A stretch of DNA of 64,000 bases. Origin: Novosphingobium terrae (GTDB lineage: Bacteria > Pseudomonadota > Alphaproteobacteria > Sphingomonadales > Sphingomonadaceae). Below are positions 23,111-32,512 of the stretch, in pieces; the first letter of the stretch is position 1, and every line of letters begins with the position of its first letter. The notes beneath the pieces were generated by a model. The model saw only the letters and a program-made list of their open reading frames with translations, had not been told where the DNA came from and did not search any database. The translations under genes and the position numbers were made by a program. The stretch spans positions 806,001-870,000 of the forward strand of contig NZ_JABVZR010000001.1 of assembly GCF_017163935.1 (NCBI RefSeq). Reading direction: 5' to 3'.

Positions 23111-23524
23111 TTACTTGTCGGTGCCCTTGGCCTTTCCCCACTGGCGCGCGGCGGTGTAGCCCAGATAGCCGGTGCCGAAGAGCGTGTAGAGCGGCTCGGG
23201 AATGCCTTCCAGATAGGCGTTCATCCCTGTCGAGATGGCCTTGGCCATATCGGGCCGGAAAGCCGACAGCACGCCCATGGGAATCGCGCAGAGGATGATG
23301 ACATACATCACATAAAGGAAGCTGGGCCGCGCCCGGCTGGTCCAGGGATCGGTGGCATTGGCCTCGGCCACGATGGCGGAGAGCTGGGTCTGCAGCGTCT
23401 GGAGCTCCTGCGTGCCCTGCATCTGCAGCAGTTGCAGCTTGGCGGCGTCGCGCTGGGCCTTGTCGGGGATGATCCGGTCGAGCAGGGCGGAGACTGGCGA
23501 GATCAGCGTGTCGAGCAGGGGCAT
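23111..23524 (-). CDS. holin of the 3-TM gene-transfer-agent type
   Basis: 137 residues. After an amphipathic helix (ISPVSALLDRIIPDKAQRDAAKLQ) and a Gln/Leu-rich coiled-coil segment come TDPWTSRARPSFLYVMYVIILCAIPMGVL and a further hydrophobic stretch ending YTLFGTGYLGYTAARQWGK. The order of motifs fits the GTA_holin_3TM family, which permeabilises the membrane for release of gene transfer agents or phage. No phage structural or endolysin genes are nearby, so it is either an orphan lysis factor or a domesticated protein. Confidence 0.75.
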   Translation of the reverse strand: MPLLDTLISPVSALLDRIIPDKAQRDAAKLQLLQMQGTQELQTLQTQLSAIVAEANATDPWTSRARPSFLYVMYVIILCAIPMGVLSAFRPDMAKAISTGMNAYLEGIPEPLYTLFGTGYLGYTAARQWGKAKGTDK

Positions 23525-23590
23525 GGCAAGAGATCCTTCTTGGCGGACAGGATCTCGGGAAATAACCGAATGGGTGATGTTAGGAAAATG

Positions 23591-23618
23591 CCGCGCCGGG
23601 AAGCGGTTCCCGGCGCGG
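23591..23618. terminator. hairpin between holin and oxidoreductase genes
   Basis: CCGCGCCGGGAA pairs perfectly with TTCCCGGCGCGG over 12 bp around GCGG. It lies 10 nt beyond the oxidoreductase stop codon; on that strand CATTTTCC follows. Confidence 0.55.
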
Positions 23619-23627
23619 TCTTATGTT

Positions 23628-24851
23628 TTACAGCAGTTCCTTCAGCGGCACGGCGGTATCGGCCAGCTGTTCGGGATCGGGGCTGGCGCCAGCCTCGATC
23701 AGCTTGCGGCCCTGCACATAGTCCTTCACCACATTGACGCTGTCGATGGCGATGATCTTGCCGCCCTTCAGATAGATCACCGAAAAGGCGCGTGCCTCGG
23801 GCGATCCGCGCAGTACGGTCTGGTCATGGCCCAGCGAAATGCCCGCCGTCTGCAGCTTCAGATCATACTGGTTCGACCAGAACCACGGGAAGGCCTTGTA
23901 AGGCGCTGGATTGCCGAGAATCGCCTTGGCCACGCAGGTGGCCTGATCATTGGCGTTCTGCACCGATTCGACACGCATCACCGCGCCGCCCGCATAATCG
24001 CAGGCGAAGCTGGCGCAGTCGCCGATGGCATAGATGTCGGGCAGGGAGGTGCGGCACAATTCGTCCACATCCACGCCATTGGCGCCGGCAGCGCCCGCCT
24101 CGATCAGCGGCGCCACGGCGGCGATGATGCCGATGCCCACGATCACGGCATCGGCGGCGATTTCGCTGCCATCGCCCAGTTTCACGCCGCGCACACGGCC
24201 CTGACCGATCAGCCCGGCCACGCTGACATTGGTGCGCAGATCGACGCCATGGGCGCGATGCTCGGCCTCATAAAAGGCGGATAGTTCCTCACCCGCCACG
24301 CGGGCCAGCACGCGCGGCGCGGCCTCCAGCAGGGTGACATGGCAGCCCAGCTTGGTCAGCACAGCGGCGGCCTCAAGGCCGATATAGCCGCCACCGATCA
24401 CCGCGATCTTCTTAACGCCGCCATCGACTTCGCCCATCAGCTTGTCGCAATCCTCGCGGGTGCGCACGGCATGGACGCCCGCCAGATCGGCGCCTTCGCC
24501 CGAGAGGCGGCGCGGATCGCCGCCCGCTGCCCAGACCAGCTGGCCATAGGTCACGTCTTCGCCGGTGGAGAGGGTAACGCTGTGTGCCTGCGCATCGACC
24601 TTCGTGACTTCCACGCCCAGCAGCAGCTCGATGTCCTTCTCGGCCCAGAACTGGGGCGGGCGGATATAGAGTCGCTCGAAGGTCTTCTCGCGCGCGAAAT
24701 ACTCCTTGGAGAGCGGCGGGCGCTCATAAGGCGGCTCATGCTCGCGCCCGATGAGCGCGATGCTGCCGGTAAATCCCCCTTGGCGCAGGGCAATGGCGCA
24801 TTGCGCGCCTGCATGGCCCCCGCCGACGATCACGATGTCTTTTTTGCTCAT
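23628..24851 (-). CDS. FAD-dependent NAD(P)H oxidoreductase, ferredoxin/rhodocoxin reductase type
   Basis: 407 residues from the ATG at 24851 ([15 protein letters not shown]); an upstream ATG at 24887 adds 12 residues without conservation. The FAD-binding [15 protein letters not shown] is at the N-terminus, [11 protein letters not shown] near 50 is the family signature, the NAD(P)H Rossmann motif [17 protein letters not shown] is near 150, and [23 protein letters not shown] near 265 is the second FAD contact. Such reductases pass electrons from NAD(P)H to a ferredoxin for P450s or dioxygenases. No ferredoxin gene is adjacent, so the partner is unknown. Confidence 0.9.
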   Translation of the reverse strand: MSKKDIVIVGGGHAGAQCAIALRQGGFTGSIALIGREHEPPYERPPLSKEYFAREKTFERLYIRPPQFWAEKDIELLLGVEVTKVDAQAHSVTLSTGEDVTYGQLVWAAGGDPRRLSGEGADLAGVHAVRTREDCDKLMGEVDGGVKKIAVIGGGYIGLEAAAVLTKLGCHVTLLEAAPRVLARVAGEELSAFYEAEHRAHGVDLRTNVSVAGLIGQGRVRGVKLGDGSEIAADAVIVGIGIIAAVAPLIEAGAAGANGVDVDELCRTSLPDIYAIGDCASFACDYAGGAVMRVESVQNANDQATCVAKAILGNPAPYKAFPWFWSNQYDLKLQTAGISLGHDQTVLRGSPEARAFSVIYLKGGKIIAIDSVNVVKDYVQGRKLIEAGASPDPEQLADTAVPLKELL

Positions 24852-24945
24852 GGCGCGCCAAGTTGGCGGAAAAATCGGCGCCGTCAATCGTCAGGAGCGA
24901 TGCGGGGGATAGGAAAAGCACCGGCGGGCGGGGAAGGCCATAAAG

Positions 24946-24986
24946 AAAAAGCCGCTTCCTGCGTGAAGCAGGAAACGGCTTTTTTC
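24946..24986 (-). terminator. terminator behind tRNA-Pro(GGG)
   Basis: AAGCCG and TTCCTGC arms pair with GCAGGAA and CGGCTT around a short loop, with runs of A and T on the two sides, so it can act in both directions. It begins three bases beyond the tRNA CCA end. Confidence 0.8.
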
Positions 24987-24988
24987 AT

Positions 24989-25065
24989 TGGTCGGGACGA
25001 GAGGATTCGAACCTCCGACCCCCACACCCCCAGTGTGATGCGCTACCAGGCTGCGCTACGTCCCG
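24989..25065 (-). tRNA. tRNA-Pro (anticodon GGG)
   Basis: The acceptor stem pairs CGGGACG with CGTCCCG, the discriminator is A and CCA is encoded. The D-arm is GCGCAGCCTGGTAGCGC; the anticodon arm TCACA-CTGGGGG-TGTGG gives GGG; the T-loop is TTCGAAT. It decodes CCC and CCU. Confidence 0.95.
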
Positions 25066-25336
25066 ACCGGAGGGCGCCCTATATGCGGGGCTTTCCCGGA
25101 TGGCAAGCGCCTGTTTTGCAAAAAATGATCCGAGCCATGCTCATGCCTGTGGAAAAATACCGGGAACCAGCTGCTTGCCTCGCCTCTCGGGCCGCTTCGT
25201 TGCCTTGCGCGTGAAAGCCTGCTAGGCGCCGCCGCTGGCCGGGGGCGTGCCCCGCGCGCGGTTCTTCGTAGGAACGTTGCGCGCGTGATGCATCGTTATC
25301 CGCGACCATCTCGATTCCATCACGAAAGACCGCCCG

Positions 25337-25669
25337 ATGACTGTTTCCCTCCTGCCCGTGCTGGCCGCCGCTTCGGCAGACAGCCCGCCCGCCTGGCTGC
25401 AATTCCTGCCTTTCATCGGCATGGGTCTGGTCATGTGGTTCTTCCTGCTGCGTCCGCAGATGCAGCAGCAAAAGCAGCAGAAGGCCAAGCTGGAGGCTCT
25501 CAAGAAGGGCGATCAGGTGCTGACCGGCGGTGGCTTCATCGGCAAGGTGGTCAAGGTCGATGCCGATTATGTGGATGTGGAGCTGGCGCCGGGCCTGAAG
25601 GTCAAGGCGCTCAAGTCCACCATCGGCGATGTGATCCCGCCCGCTGGCAGCGCCCCTGCCAACGACTGA
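25337..25669 (+). CDS. yajC: Sec translocon accessory protein YajC
   Basis: 110 residues. A short periplasmic start is followed by one membrane helix (LQFLPFIGMGLVMWFFLLRP), then the conserved cytosolic QMQQQKQQKAKLEALKKGDQVLTGGGFIGKV. The pattern R-P-x-x-x-x-x-K-x-x-x-x-x-L-K-x-G-D is the YajC signature. It forms a complex with SecD and SecF that assists protein export through SecYEG. secD starts 109 nt downstream on the same strand. Confidence 0.95.
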   Translation: MTVSLLPVLAAASADSPPAWLQFLPFIGMGLVMWFFLLRPQMQQQKQQKAKLEALKKGDQVLTGGGFIGKVVKVDADYVDVELAPGLKVKALKSTIGDVIPPAGSAPAND

Positions 25670-25778
25670 GACGGGACAGGCCCCGGGCGGTTGACGCCGC
25701 AGGGGCCGATGCCCATCTCCCGCTTTCCTCAATCTTCCCGCGCCCTGGCGTGGGAAACGCTGACAGAGCCGCAAACAC

Positions 25779-27371
25779 ATGCTCGATTTTCCCCGCTGGA
25801 AACAGCTCTGGTTCTGGTTCATCGCGCTGGCGGCGATGGCGGCGGCTGTGCCGTCCTTCGTTTCGGTCGCCGGTTACGCATGGCCTGCCGCTCTGCCCAA
25901 CCCCAAGATCAATCTGGGGCTCGACCTTGCCGGCGGCAGCCATCTGCTGCTGGAGGCCAATCCTGATCAGGTGACCAGCCTGCGCCTCGAATCCAAGGAA
26001 GAAGAGGTCCGCAACGCGCTGAGCAAGGCCAGCCATCCGGTCCAGATCGGCGACATCTCGAACAAGGACGGTTCGCTCAGCTTCATGGTGAGCAACCCGG
26101 CCGATGTGGATGCCGCGCGTGAGGCGGTGCTGCCGCTGACCAATGGCGCGGGCCTTTCGGGCCAGCGTGACTGGGACATCAAGGTGGTGGACACCACCCG
26201 CATCGTGCTGACGCCCACCAAGGCCGGCATCGATCAGGCCGTCACCGACGCGATGAGCACCGCCACGGAAGTGGTGCGCAAGCGTATCGACGCGCTGGGC
26301 ACCCGTGAGCCGACCATCATCAAGCAGGGCACCGACCGCATCGTGGTGCAGGTGCCCGGCCTGAAGGACCCCACGGCGCTGAAAGCCCTGCTGGGCCAGA
26401 CCGCCAAGCTGGAGTTCAAGCTGGTCGATACGACCGCTTCGCCCACCGACGTGCAGTCGGGCGTGGCCCCTCCGGGTGACGAGATCGTGCCCTATGCCAG
26501 CGGCGCGGGCGCTCTGGCGGTCAAGCGTCTGGGCGGCATCAAGGGCGATCAGCTGACCAGCGCGCATCAGGTCTTCGATCAGCAGACCGGTGAGCCGCAG
26601 GTCTCGATCAACTTCAATCAGGCCGGCGGCGAGAAATTCGCCAAGCTGACCACGGAAAATGTTGGCCATCCTTTCGCCATCATCCTCGACGGCAAGGTGC
26701 TTTCGGCCCCCAACATCAACACCGCGATTCTGGGCGGCAGCGCCGTGATCTCCGGCAGCTTCACCACGCAGAGCGCCAACCAGCTGGCCATCGCGCTCAG
26801 CTCGGGCGCGCTGCCGATCGACCTCAAGGTGGTGGAAGAGCGCACCGTCGGCCCTGACCTTGGCGCCGATTCGATCCACAAGGGTGCCATCGCCATGGGC
26901 GTGGGCACGCTGGCGGTGGTGATCTTCATGGCCGTGACCTATGGCCGCTTCGGCATGTATGCCAATGCCGCCGTGATCATCAACGTGATCATGATCCTGG
27001 GCATCATGGCGGTGTTCAACACCACGCTGACCCTGCCGGGCATCGCCGGTTTCGTGCTGACCATCGGCGCCGCGGTCGACGCCAACGTGCTGATCAACGA
27101 GCGTATCCGCGAAGAACGCCACCGGGGCCGCAAGGTGTTCCAGGCGGTGGAGCTGGGTTACAAGGAAGCCAGCCGCACCATCTTCGATGCCAACATCACC
27201 CATATCATCTCGGCCGTGCTGATGTTTGTGCTGGGTTCGGGGCCGATCAAGGGCTTTGCCGTGGTGCTGATGATCGGCATCGTCACCTCGGTGTTCACCT
27301 CCGTCTATCTCACCCGCATGTGGGTGGCGTCGTGGCTGCGCAAGACGCGCCCCAACGATATTACGATCTAA
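25779..27371 (+). CDS. secD: protein translocase subunit SecD
   Basis: 530 residues. The first membrane helix is near residues 8-28, the large periplasmic P1 domain follows (NLGLDLAGGSHLLLE near 45), and the RND-type C-terminal half contains six-helix motifs such as LSAPNINTAILGGSAVISG, GPDLGADSIHKGAIAMGVG and TIGAAVDANVLINERIREE. SecD uses the proton gradient with SecF to pull exported proteins across the membrane. The reading frame runs into secF after 12 nt. Confidence 0.97.
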   Translation: MLDFPRWKQLWFWFIALAAMAAAVPSFVSVAGYAWPAALPNPKINLGLDLAGGSHLLLEANPDQVTSLRLESKEEEVRNALSKASHPVQIGDISNKDGSLSFMVSNPADVDAAREAVLPLTNGAGLSGQRDWDIKVVDTTRIVLTPTKAGIDQAVTDAMSTATEVVRKRIDALGTREPTIIKQGTDRIVVQVPGLKDPTALKALLGQTAKLEFKLVDTTASPTDVQSGVAPPGDEIVPYASGAGALAVKRLGGIKGDQLTSAHQVFDQQTGEPQVSINFNQAGGEKFAKLTTENVGHPFAIILDGKVLSAPNINTAILGGSAVISGSFTTQSANQLAIALSSGALPIDLKVVEERTVGPDLGADSIHKGAIAMGVGTLAVVIFMAVTYGRFGMYANAAVIINVIMILGIMAVFNTTLTLPGIAGFVLTIGAAVDANVLINERIREERHRGRKVFQAVELGYKEASRTIFDANITHIISAVLMFVLGSGPIKGFAVVLMIGIVTSVFTSVYLTRMWVASWLRKTRPNDITI

Positions 27372-27383
27372 GGGGCCGTTGCC

Positions 27384-28361
27384 ATGCGCCTGCTCAAACT
27401 CGTTCCCGATCATACCAACATCCACTTTCTGAAGTGGCAGTGGCCCACCACCATCATCAGCGTTGCCCTGATGGTGCTGAGCTGGGTGCTGATCTTCACT
27501 CATGGCCTGAACCTTGGCGTGGATTTCAAGGGCGGTCAGATGATCCGCGTCACCTTCACCCAGAGCGCGACTGTCTCGACGGCGCAAGTGCGCAGCGAGG
27601 TGGAATCGCTCGGTTTCGGTGAGCCGATCATCCAGACCTATGGCGCGCCCAATGAGATCTCGATCCGCTTGGGCCTGCCCGAAGGTTCTGACAAGAACCC
27701 CGCCGCTGCCGAGGCCATGGCCAAAACCGTTTCGGCCAAGCTGAAGGCCGACCATGCCGATGCGCGCATTGATGGTGTCGATTCGGTCTCGGGCAAGGTC
27801 TCGGGCGAGCTGTGGACCATCGCCATCAAGGCGCTGGGCGCGGCGGCTTTGGCGATCTCGATCTTCATCTGGTATCGCTTTGAATGGCAGTTCGGCGTCG
27901 GCGCGCTGATCAGCCTTATTCACGACGTGACGCTGGTGCTGGGTCTTTTCGCCATCACCCAGATGGAGTTCGACCTGACGACCGTGGCTGCGATCCTGAC
28001 GGTGATCGGCTATTCGCTCAATGACACCATCGTGGTCTATGACCGCATCCGCGAGAATCTGAAGAAATTCCGCAAGATGCCTCTGCCCGAGCTGCTGGAC
28101 CTCTCGGTCAACGAGACTCTGGCGCGCACCGTGGTGACCTCGGGCACGATGCTGATCACCCTGCTGGCGCTGGCGCTGCTGGGTCCCAAGGTGATCTTCG
28201 GCTTCTCGGCCGCGCTGATCCTCGGCATTTTCGTCTGCACCTATTCCTCGATCTATGCTGCGGCCCCGATGCTGATCTGGCTGAAGGTGACGCCTTCCAG
28301 CTTTGTCGCCACCGAGAGCAAGCTGGACCGTCAGGAAAGGCTGGCACGCGAACAGCGCTGA
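27384..28361 (+). CDS. secF: protein translocase subunit SecF
   Basis: 325 residues with the family signature GVDFKGGQMIRVTF near residue 45, six membrane helices, and the RND motif IGYSLNDTIVVYDRIRENL near 215. The acidic residue in this segment takes part in proton-driven movement. It pairs with SecD. A terminator follows at 28391. Confidence 0.97.
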   Translation: MRLLKLVPDHTNIHFLKWQWPTTIISVALMVLSWVLIFTHGLNLGVDFKGGQMIRVTFTQSATVSTAQVRSEVESLGFGEPIIQTYGAPNEISIRLGLPEGSDKNPAAAEAMAKTVSAKLKADHADARIDGVDSVSGKVSGELWTIAIKALGAAALAISIFIWYRFEWQFGVGALISLIHDVTLVLGLFAITQMEFDLTTVAAILTVIGYSLNDTIVVYDRIRENLKKFRKMPLPELLDLSVNETLARTVVTSGTMLITLLALALLGPKVIFGFSAALILGIFVCTYSSIYAAAPMLIWLKVTPSSFVATESKLDRQERLAREQR

Positions 28362-28390
28362 TTGTTTTCAGCGTTACGCGGGCTTTGAAA

Positions 28391-28424
28391 CGCCGGGCGG
28401 CCTTGGGGCTGGCCCGGCGTTTTG
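28391..28424 (+). terminator. Rho-independent terminator of secDF
   Basis: CGCCGGGC pairs with GCCCGGCG around a 13-base loop, followed by TTTT. It also lies just behind the convergent glycosyltransferase gene. Confidence 0.8.
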
Positions 28425-28427
28425 CTG

Positions 28428-29618
28428 TCAGCGGGCGGCGTTCTGCCAGAAGCTGGCGATGGCCTGCGCATTGGCCTCCCAGCTGAAGCTGGCGGCATTG
28501 GTGGCGACATCCTGCTGGGCAGGCGGATCGGCCAGAATGGCGTGCAGAGCCTGAGCGATGGCATCCGGGGTGCGCGCGGCCAGACGGCCTGCGCTGGGGG
28601 TTTTCACCACCTCCGCCGCGCCGCCGATGGGCGGGATCACCAAAGGCGTGCCGCAGGCCAGCGCTTCGATCCAGACATTGGCGAGGCCCTCGCGCTCACT
28701 GGGCAGCACCACGGCATCGGCGGCGCACATCAGCAGGGGGAGGCGGTCATGGCTGACCTGCCCGAGGAAATGGACCCGCTCGGAGATGCCCAGTTGCTGG
28801 GCCTGAGCGCGCAGGGCGTCTTCGTCCGCACCTTTCCCGGCCAGCGCCAGATGGGCTTGCGGAATCTGCGCCAGAGCCGAAAGCGCCAGAGCCTGCCCCT
28901 TGATAGCGATCAGCGCGCCGGGCGTGACGAACAGCGGGGCGCCATCGGGCAGGGCGATCTCGGTGAGGGATGCGCGGGCCTGATCGCGCGGCGTTACCTT
29001 GAAACGCTGATGATCCAGCCCGGTGTAATGGACGGTGATCTTGTCCCCGGGCAGGCCGAAAGTGGCCATATCGGCCTTGAGCGCTCCCGACACCGCCAGC
29101 ATCCCTGCAGCCTGATCCGCTGCCGCGCGAATCTGCACCAGCGCCTTGGGGCGGGTGGCCCAGTAATGGATATCCGAGCCGCGCGCTTTAATCGTCAGCG
29201 GCAGGTTCAAAGCCTTGGCGATCAGCGCCGCTGCCGGGCCATCGGGGAAGAAAAACTGCGCATCCACCACATCGAAAGGCGCCTCGGCATGCAGCCGCAT
29301 GACCAGAGGCAGGATGGCGCGGGCAATGCGCCCGGGATTGCTGTCGCCGCCAATCAGCGGGATCAGCGTGAAGCGGGGGTGGTAAACCGTGATCCCGCCC
29401 AGCGAGGATTGCGCCGGGCACTTGGCCAGCGTGGCATAAGGCTCCCGCCGCGAGAGCGGGAAGGGCGGCAGGCCGATGGGGTTCACCACCGTGACATCGG
29501 CCAGACCCCCAGCGGCCACAGCCTTCATCTGATTGGCGACAAAGCCGCCGAAAGCCGGGCGCACCGGGGCCGGAAACAGCGTGCTGATCGAGAGAATGCG
29601 CAACGGCGGATGGGTCAT
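28428..29618 (-). CDS. glycosyltransferase family 4 protein
   Basis: 396 residues, two Rossmann-like halves (GT-B fold). The N-terminal part opens ILSISTLFPAPVRPAFGGFV, a typical acceptor-binding start. The C-terminal half has the donor-site motif SEREGLANVWIEALACGTPLVIPP near residue 300 (the E-x7-E pattern of GT4 enzymes), and HYTGLDHQRFKV before it. It transfers a sugar from a nucleotide donor, probably in exopolysaccharide or glycolipid synthesis, but nothing nearby fixes the pathway. Confidence 0.85.
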   Translation of the reverse strand: MTHPPLRILSISTLFPAPVRPAFGGFVANQMKAVAAGGLADVTVVNPIGLPPFPLSRREPYATLAKCPAQSSLGGITVYHPRFTLIPLIGGDSNPGRIARAILPLVMRLHAEAPFDVVDAQFFFPDGPAAALIAKALNLPLTIKARGSDIHYWATRPKALVQIRAAADQAAGMLAVSGALKADMATFGLPGDKITVHYTGLDHQRFKVTPRDQARASLTEIALPDGAPLFVTPGALIAIKGQALALSALAQIPQAHLALAGKGADEDALRAQAQQLGISERVHFLGQVSHDRLPLLMCAADAVVLPSEREGLANVWIEALACGTPLVIPPIGGAAEVVKTPSAGRLAARTPDAIAQALHAILADPPAQQDVATNAASFSWEANAQAIASFWQNAAR

Positions 29619-29667
29619 GCCGCTGTTCCTACGCTGTGTTGATGGATCAGCGGTTAAGCCGATCCGA

Positions 29668-30240
29668 TCAGAGCCTGCGCACCAGCATTTCGGCCACGGC
29701 CAGCCATGGCGGGCTGTCGATCACCAGCTGTCGCTGGCCCACGCCGGGCGGCAGCAGGGCGACGCGGTGGTCGTCACGGTCGATCAGGCGGCCAAAGGCG
29801 AAGCGGCCACCGGGGCGGGGCGCCAACACGTCGCGGTTGACGAGGCGCGGATAGTCCTCAGCCGAGACATGGCGCAGCCAGATCTGGTCCCCGGCGCGAT
29901 ATTCGCCCGCGCTGGCTTCCACGGCCATGGCCACCAGCGTGGCATCGCCCGACAGCGCGGTGGGCAGGATGGCGTCACGCGGGGCGGTCAGCGCTTCGGC
30001 GCCGCTTTCGACCAAGCGGGCGACGATGCGCGTCTGGCTATCGGTTTCCGAGCGCACCAGCACTTCGGGCTCGACTTCCAGAGCGGCGGCGATGCGGTTC
30101 ATCCACACCAGAGAGAGGTTACGCGTGCCGGTTTCGAGGCGGCCGATGGTCTGCGCCGTGGTGGCGGGCACGCAGCGGGCGGCCACATCGGCCAGTGTCA
30201 GGCCCTTCTGCTTACGGATGTCGCGGATGCGGTTAATCAT
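29668..30240 (-). CDS. XRE-family helix-turn-helix regulator
   Basis: 190 residues. Residues 1-60 form the Cro/CI-type helix-turn-helix (IRDIRKQKGLTLADVAARC, TTAQTIGRLETGTRNLSLVWMNRIAAAL). The remaining 120 residues form a beta-rich domain (GDATLVAMAVEASAGEYRAGDQIWL, then VNRDVLAPRPGGRFAFGRL), resembling the peptidase-S24-like or LexA-type sheet found in many such regulators, but no Ser-Lys dyad is evident. The effector is unknown. It precedes a glycosyltransferase gene on the same strand. Confidence 0.8.
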   Translation of the reverse strand: MINRIRDIRKQKGLTLADVAARCVPATTAQTIGRLETGTRNLSLVWMNRIAAALEVEPEVLVRSETDSQTRIVARLVESGAEALTAPRDAILPTALSGDATLVAMAVEASAGEYRAGDQIWLRHVSAEDYPRLVNRDVLAPRPGGRFAFGRLIDRDDHRVALLPPGVGQRQLVIDSPPWLAVAEMLVRRL

Positions 30241-30539
30241 GAGCGGAGGGCCTCTAACCGATTTGGTTTAACTGGGTCCTACACTAGCGTGCTTCTGGCA
30301 TGCTGTCTCCCAATTGTTGCACTGCAATAAGGAGAAAATTGATCCGGCACTGTCTGATAGCGCGGGAGATTGCTCGGGAAGGGATCATAACGCCGGGAGC
30401 AAACTTGCGCTGCACCCGCGAAAGAAGGGCGCGATCGGCACCGTGTGAGGGTGGTTAACGATGATCTGGCCGAATCGCCGATGAATTGCGCCGCTATTTC
30501 AGGGCGGTGTCATCGGGCGGCAGCACCTATGCGCTGGCA
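30241..30539. other. intergenic region without a recognisable gene
   Basis: About 300 nt between the XRE regulator start and the terminator of the ABC-F gene. It presumably contains the regulator's promoter. I see no protein-like frame, tRNA or repeat copy in it. Confidence 0.5.
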
Positions 30540-30566
30540 GGGGTGGCAGATGATCTCCGCCACCCC
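30540..30566 (-). terminator. hairpin terminator of the ABC-F gene
   Basis: GGGGTGGC pairs perfectly with GCCACCCC around an 11-base loop, 14 nt behind the stop codon. No T-run follows, so termination may rely on Rho or the element may protect the 3' end. Confidence 0.5.
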
Positions 30567-30580
30567 TGATCCAGACCGCG

Positions 30581-32365
30581 TTAGCCTTCCACCATTTCGG
30601 CCAGTTCCAGCCAGCGTTCCTCGGCGGAGTCTTTTTCGTGGCGGGCCTTGTCCAATGCGGCGGTCAGCTGGGCAAACCGCTTTGGATCGCTGGTGTAAAG
30701 CGCCGGATCGGCCAGAGCCGCCTCCAGCTTCACCATTTCCGCGTCCAGCTGCTCGATACGGGCGGGCAGCAGATCGTAATCGCGCTGATCCTTGTAGCTC
30801 AGCTTGCCCTTCTTCACCGGCATCGGCGGCGGCGGCGGCGCCTTCTCGCCCGTATCCGCCTTGGGCTTGACCGCATTGCGCTGGGTCCGCTGCTTCTGCC
30901 AATCGGCATAGCCGCCCGCCACGATGTCCACCTTGCCGCTGCCGTCCAGACCCAGCGTGACAGTCACGGTGCGGTCGAGGAAGTCACGGTCATGGCTGAC
31001 GATCAGCACGGTGCCGTCGTAATCGGCGATCACCTCCTGAAGCAGGTCGAGCGTTTCCAGATCGAGATCGTTGGTCGGCTCGTCCAGCACCAGCAGGTTG
31101 GAAAAACGCGCGAATTCACGCGCCAGCAGCAGACGCGAACGCTCACCGCCCGACAGCGTGCCGACCCGCGCCTCGACCAGACCGGGGTCGAAGAGGAAGT
31201 CTTTCAGATAGCCATGGATATGCTTGCGGGTGCCGCGCACATTGACCCAATCGCTGCCCTCGGCCACGATGTCGCGCACGCGCTTGTCGGGCGCGAGCAG
31301 GCTGCGCTGCTGGTCGATCACCACGGCGGAGAGCGATTGCGCCAGCGTCACCGTGCCCTCATCGGGCTCCAGCTCGCCGATCAGCATCTTGAGCAGCGTC
31401 GATTTGCCGGCGCCATTGCCGCCGACCAGACCGATGCGGTCACCGCGCTGAATGCGCAGGGAAAAGTCCTTGATGACGGTGCGGTCACCGAATCGCTTCA
31501 CGATCTTATCGGCCACGATCACCGATTTGGTTTTCGAGCCATCGCCGCTGATCTGCATCTTGGCCACGCCCTGCGGCGTCATCATCGCCGCGCGCGCCTC
31601 GCGCATTTCGTACAGCTTTTCGAGGCGGCCCATGTTGCGCTTGCGCCGCGCGGTCACGCCGCGCTCCTTCCAATGCTCTTCGATCTTGAGCTTGGCGTCC
31701 ATCCGCTCGGCGGCGCGGGCTTCCTCGGCATAGACCTGATCTTCCCAGGCCTCGTAACCGCCAAAGCCGATCTCGCGGCGGCGCAGCGAACCGCGATCCA
31801 GCCACAGCGTCGCCTTGGTCAGGCGGGTGAGGAAGGTACGGTCATGGCTGATGACCACGAAGGCGCCATTGTAGCGCTGCAGCCAGCTTTCCAGCCAGTC
31901 GATGGCGTCGAGATCCAGATGGTTGGTCGGCTCGTCGAGCAGCAGCAGATCGGGCTCGCTGGCCAGAGCGCGGCAGATCGCGGCGCGGCGCTGCTCACCG
32001 CCGCTGGCGCTGGCGGCATTGCGCGACAGATCGATGCCCAGCTGACCGGCGATCGATTCCACCTCATGGCGCGGCGGCGCATCGGGCGCGCGCAGGCAAT
32101 AATCCATCAGCGTCTCGCAACCGGTGAAATCGGGCGCCTGCTCCAGCGTGATGACGCGCGTGCCGGGCTGGACCGAGCGTTTGCCCTGGTCACCCTCCAC
32201 CGTGCCCGCGATCAGTTTCAGGATCGTGGATTTGCCCGCGCCATTGCGGCCGATCAGCGCCAGCCGGTCACGCGGGGCGATGTTGATGTCGAGACCCTGG
32301 AAAAGCCAGCCCGATCCCTGAATGAGACCAAGCCCTTCCCAGCTGAGAATAGGTGCAGCTGCCAT
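30581..32365 (-). CDS. uup: ABC-F family ATPase, Uup-like
   Basis: 594 residues from the ATG at 32365 (MAAAPILSWEGLGL); upstream in-frame codons read non-conserved sequence. Two ATPase cassettes in tandem: Walker A GRNGAGKS near 38 and GGNGAGKS near 318, signatures ASGGEQRR and LSGGERSR, Walker B LLLLDEPTNHLD and LLVLDEPTNDLD. There is no membrane domain. The arm linker KIEEHWKERGVTARRKRNM lies between the cassettes, and a C-terminal coiled coil (about 535-590) is typical of Uup. ABC-F proteins act on ribosomes or on branched DNA/RNA; the symbol is by similarity of layout. Confidence 0.88.
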   Translation of the reverse strand: MAAAPILSWEGLGLIQGSGWLFQGLDINIAPRDRLALIGRNGAGKSTILKLIAGTVEGDQGKRSVQPGTRVITLEQAPDFTGCETLMDYCLRAPDAPPRHEVESIAGQLGIDLSRNAASASGGEQRRAAICRALASEPDLLLLDEPTNHLDLDAIDWLESWLQRYNGAFVVISHDRTFLTRLTKATLWLDRGSLRRREIGFGGYEAWEDQVYAEEARAAERMDAKLKIEEHWKERGVTARRKRNMGRLEKLYEMREARAAMMTPQGVAKMQISGDGSKTKSVIVADKIVKRFGDRTVIKDFSLRIQRGDRIGLVGGNGAGKSTLLKMLIGELEPDEGTVTLAQSLSAVVIDQQRSLLAPDKRVRDIVAEGSDWVNVRGTRKHIHGYLKDFLFDPGLVEARVGTLSGGERSRLLLAREFARFSNLLVLDEPTNDLDLETLDLLQEVIADYDGTVLIVSHDRDFLDRTVTVTLGLDGSGKVDIVAGGYADWQKQRTQRNAVKPKADTGEKAPPPPPMPVKKGKLSYKDQRDYDLLPARIEQLDAEMVKLEAALADPALYTSDPKRFAQLTAALDKARHEKDSAEERWLELAEMVEG

Positions 32366-32512
32366 GCCGCGCGCCCTAGCGCCCTGCGCCATGCCATGGC
32401 AAGGGAAAGCACAGAGACAGGGCAGGGGTCGCGCCATGAGATTAAGCCAGGAGATAACGTTGGGAGCCGGCATTCACACAGCGTTCAATTGCCTGTTCAT
32501 ACATATAGCACC

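Noticed and set aside
25611..27923. A 770-codon open frame antisense to secD and secF
   Set aside because: It mirrors conserved genes in a GC-rich genome and its His/Arg/Gln-rich composition is typical of such shadows. The same holds for the long antisense frames over dnaX, lon, cdsA-dxr, bamA and skp-fabZ and for the frame over the ABC-F gene.
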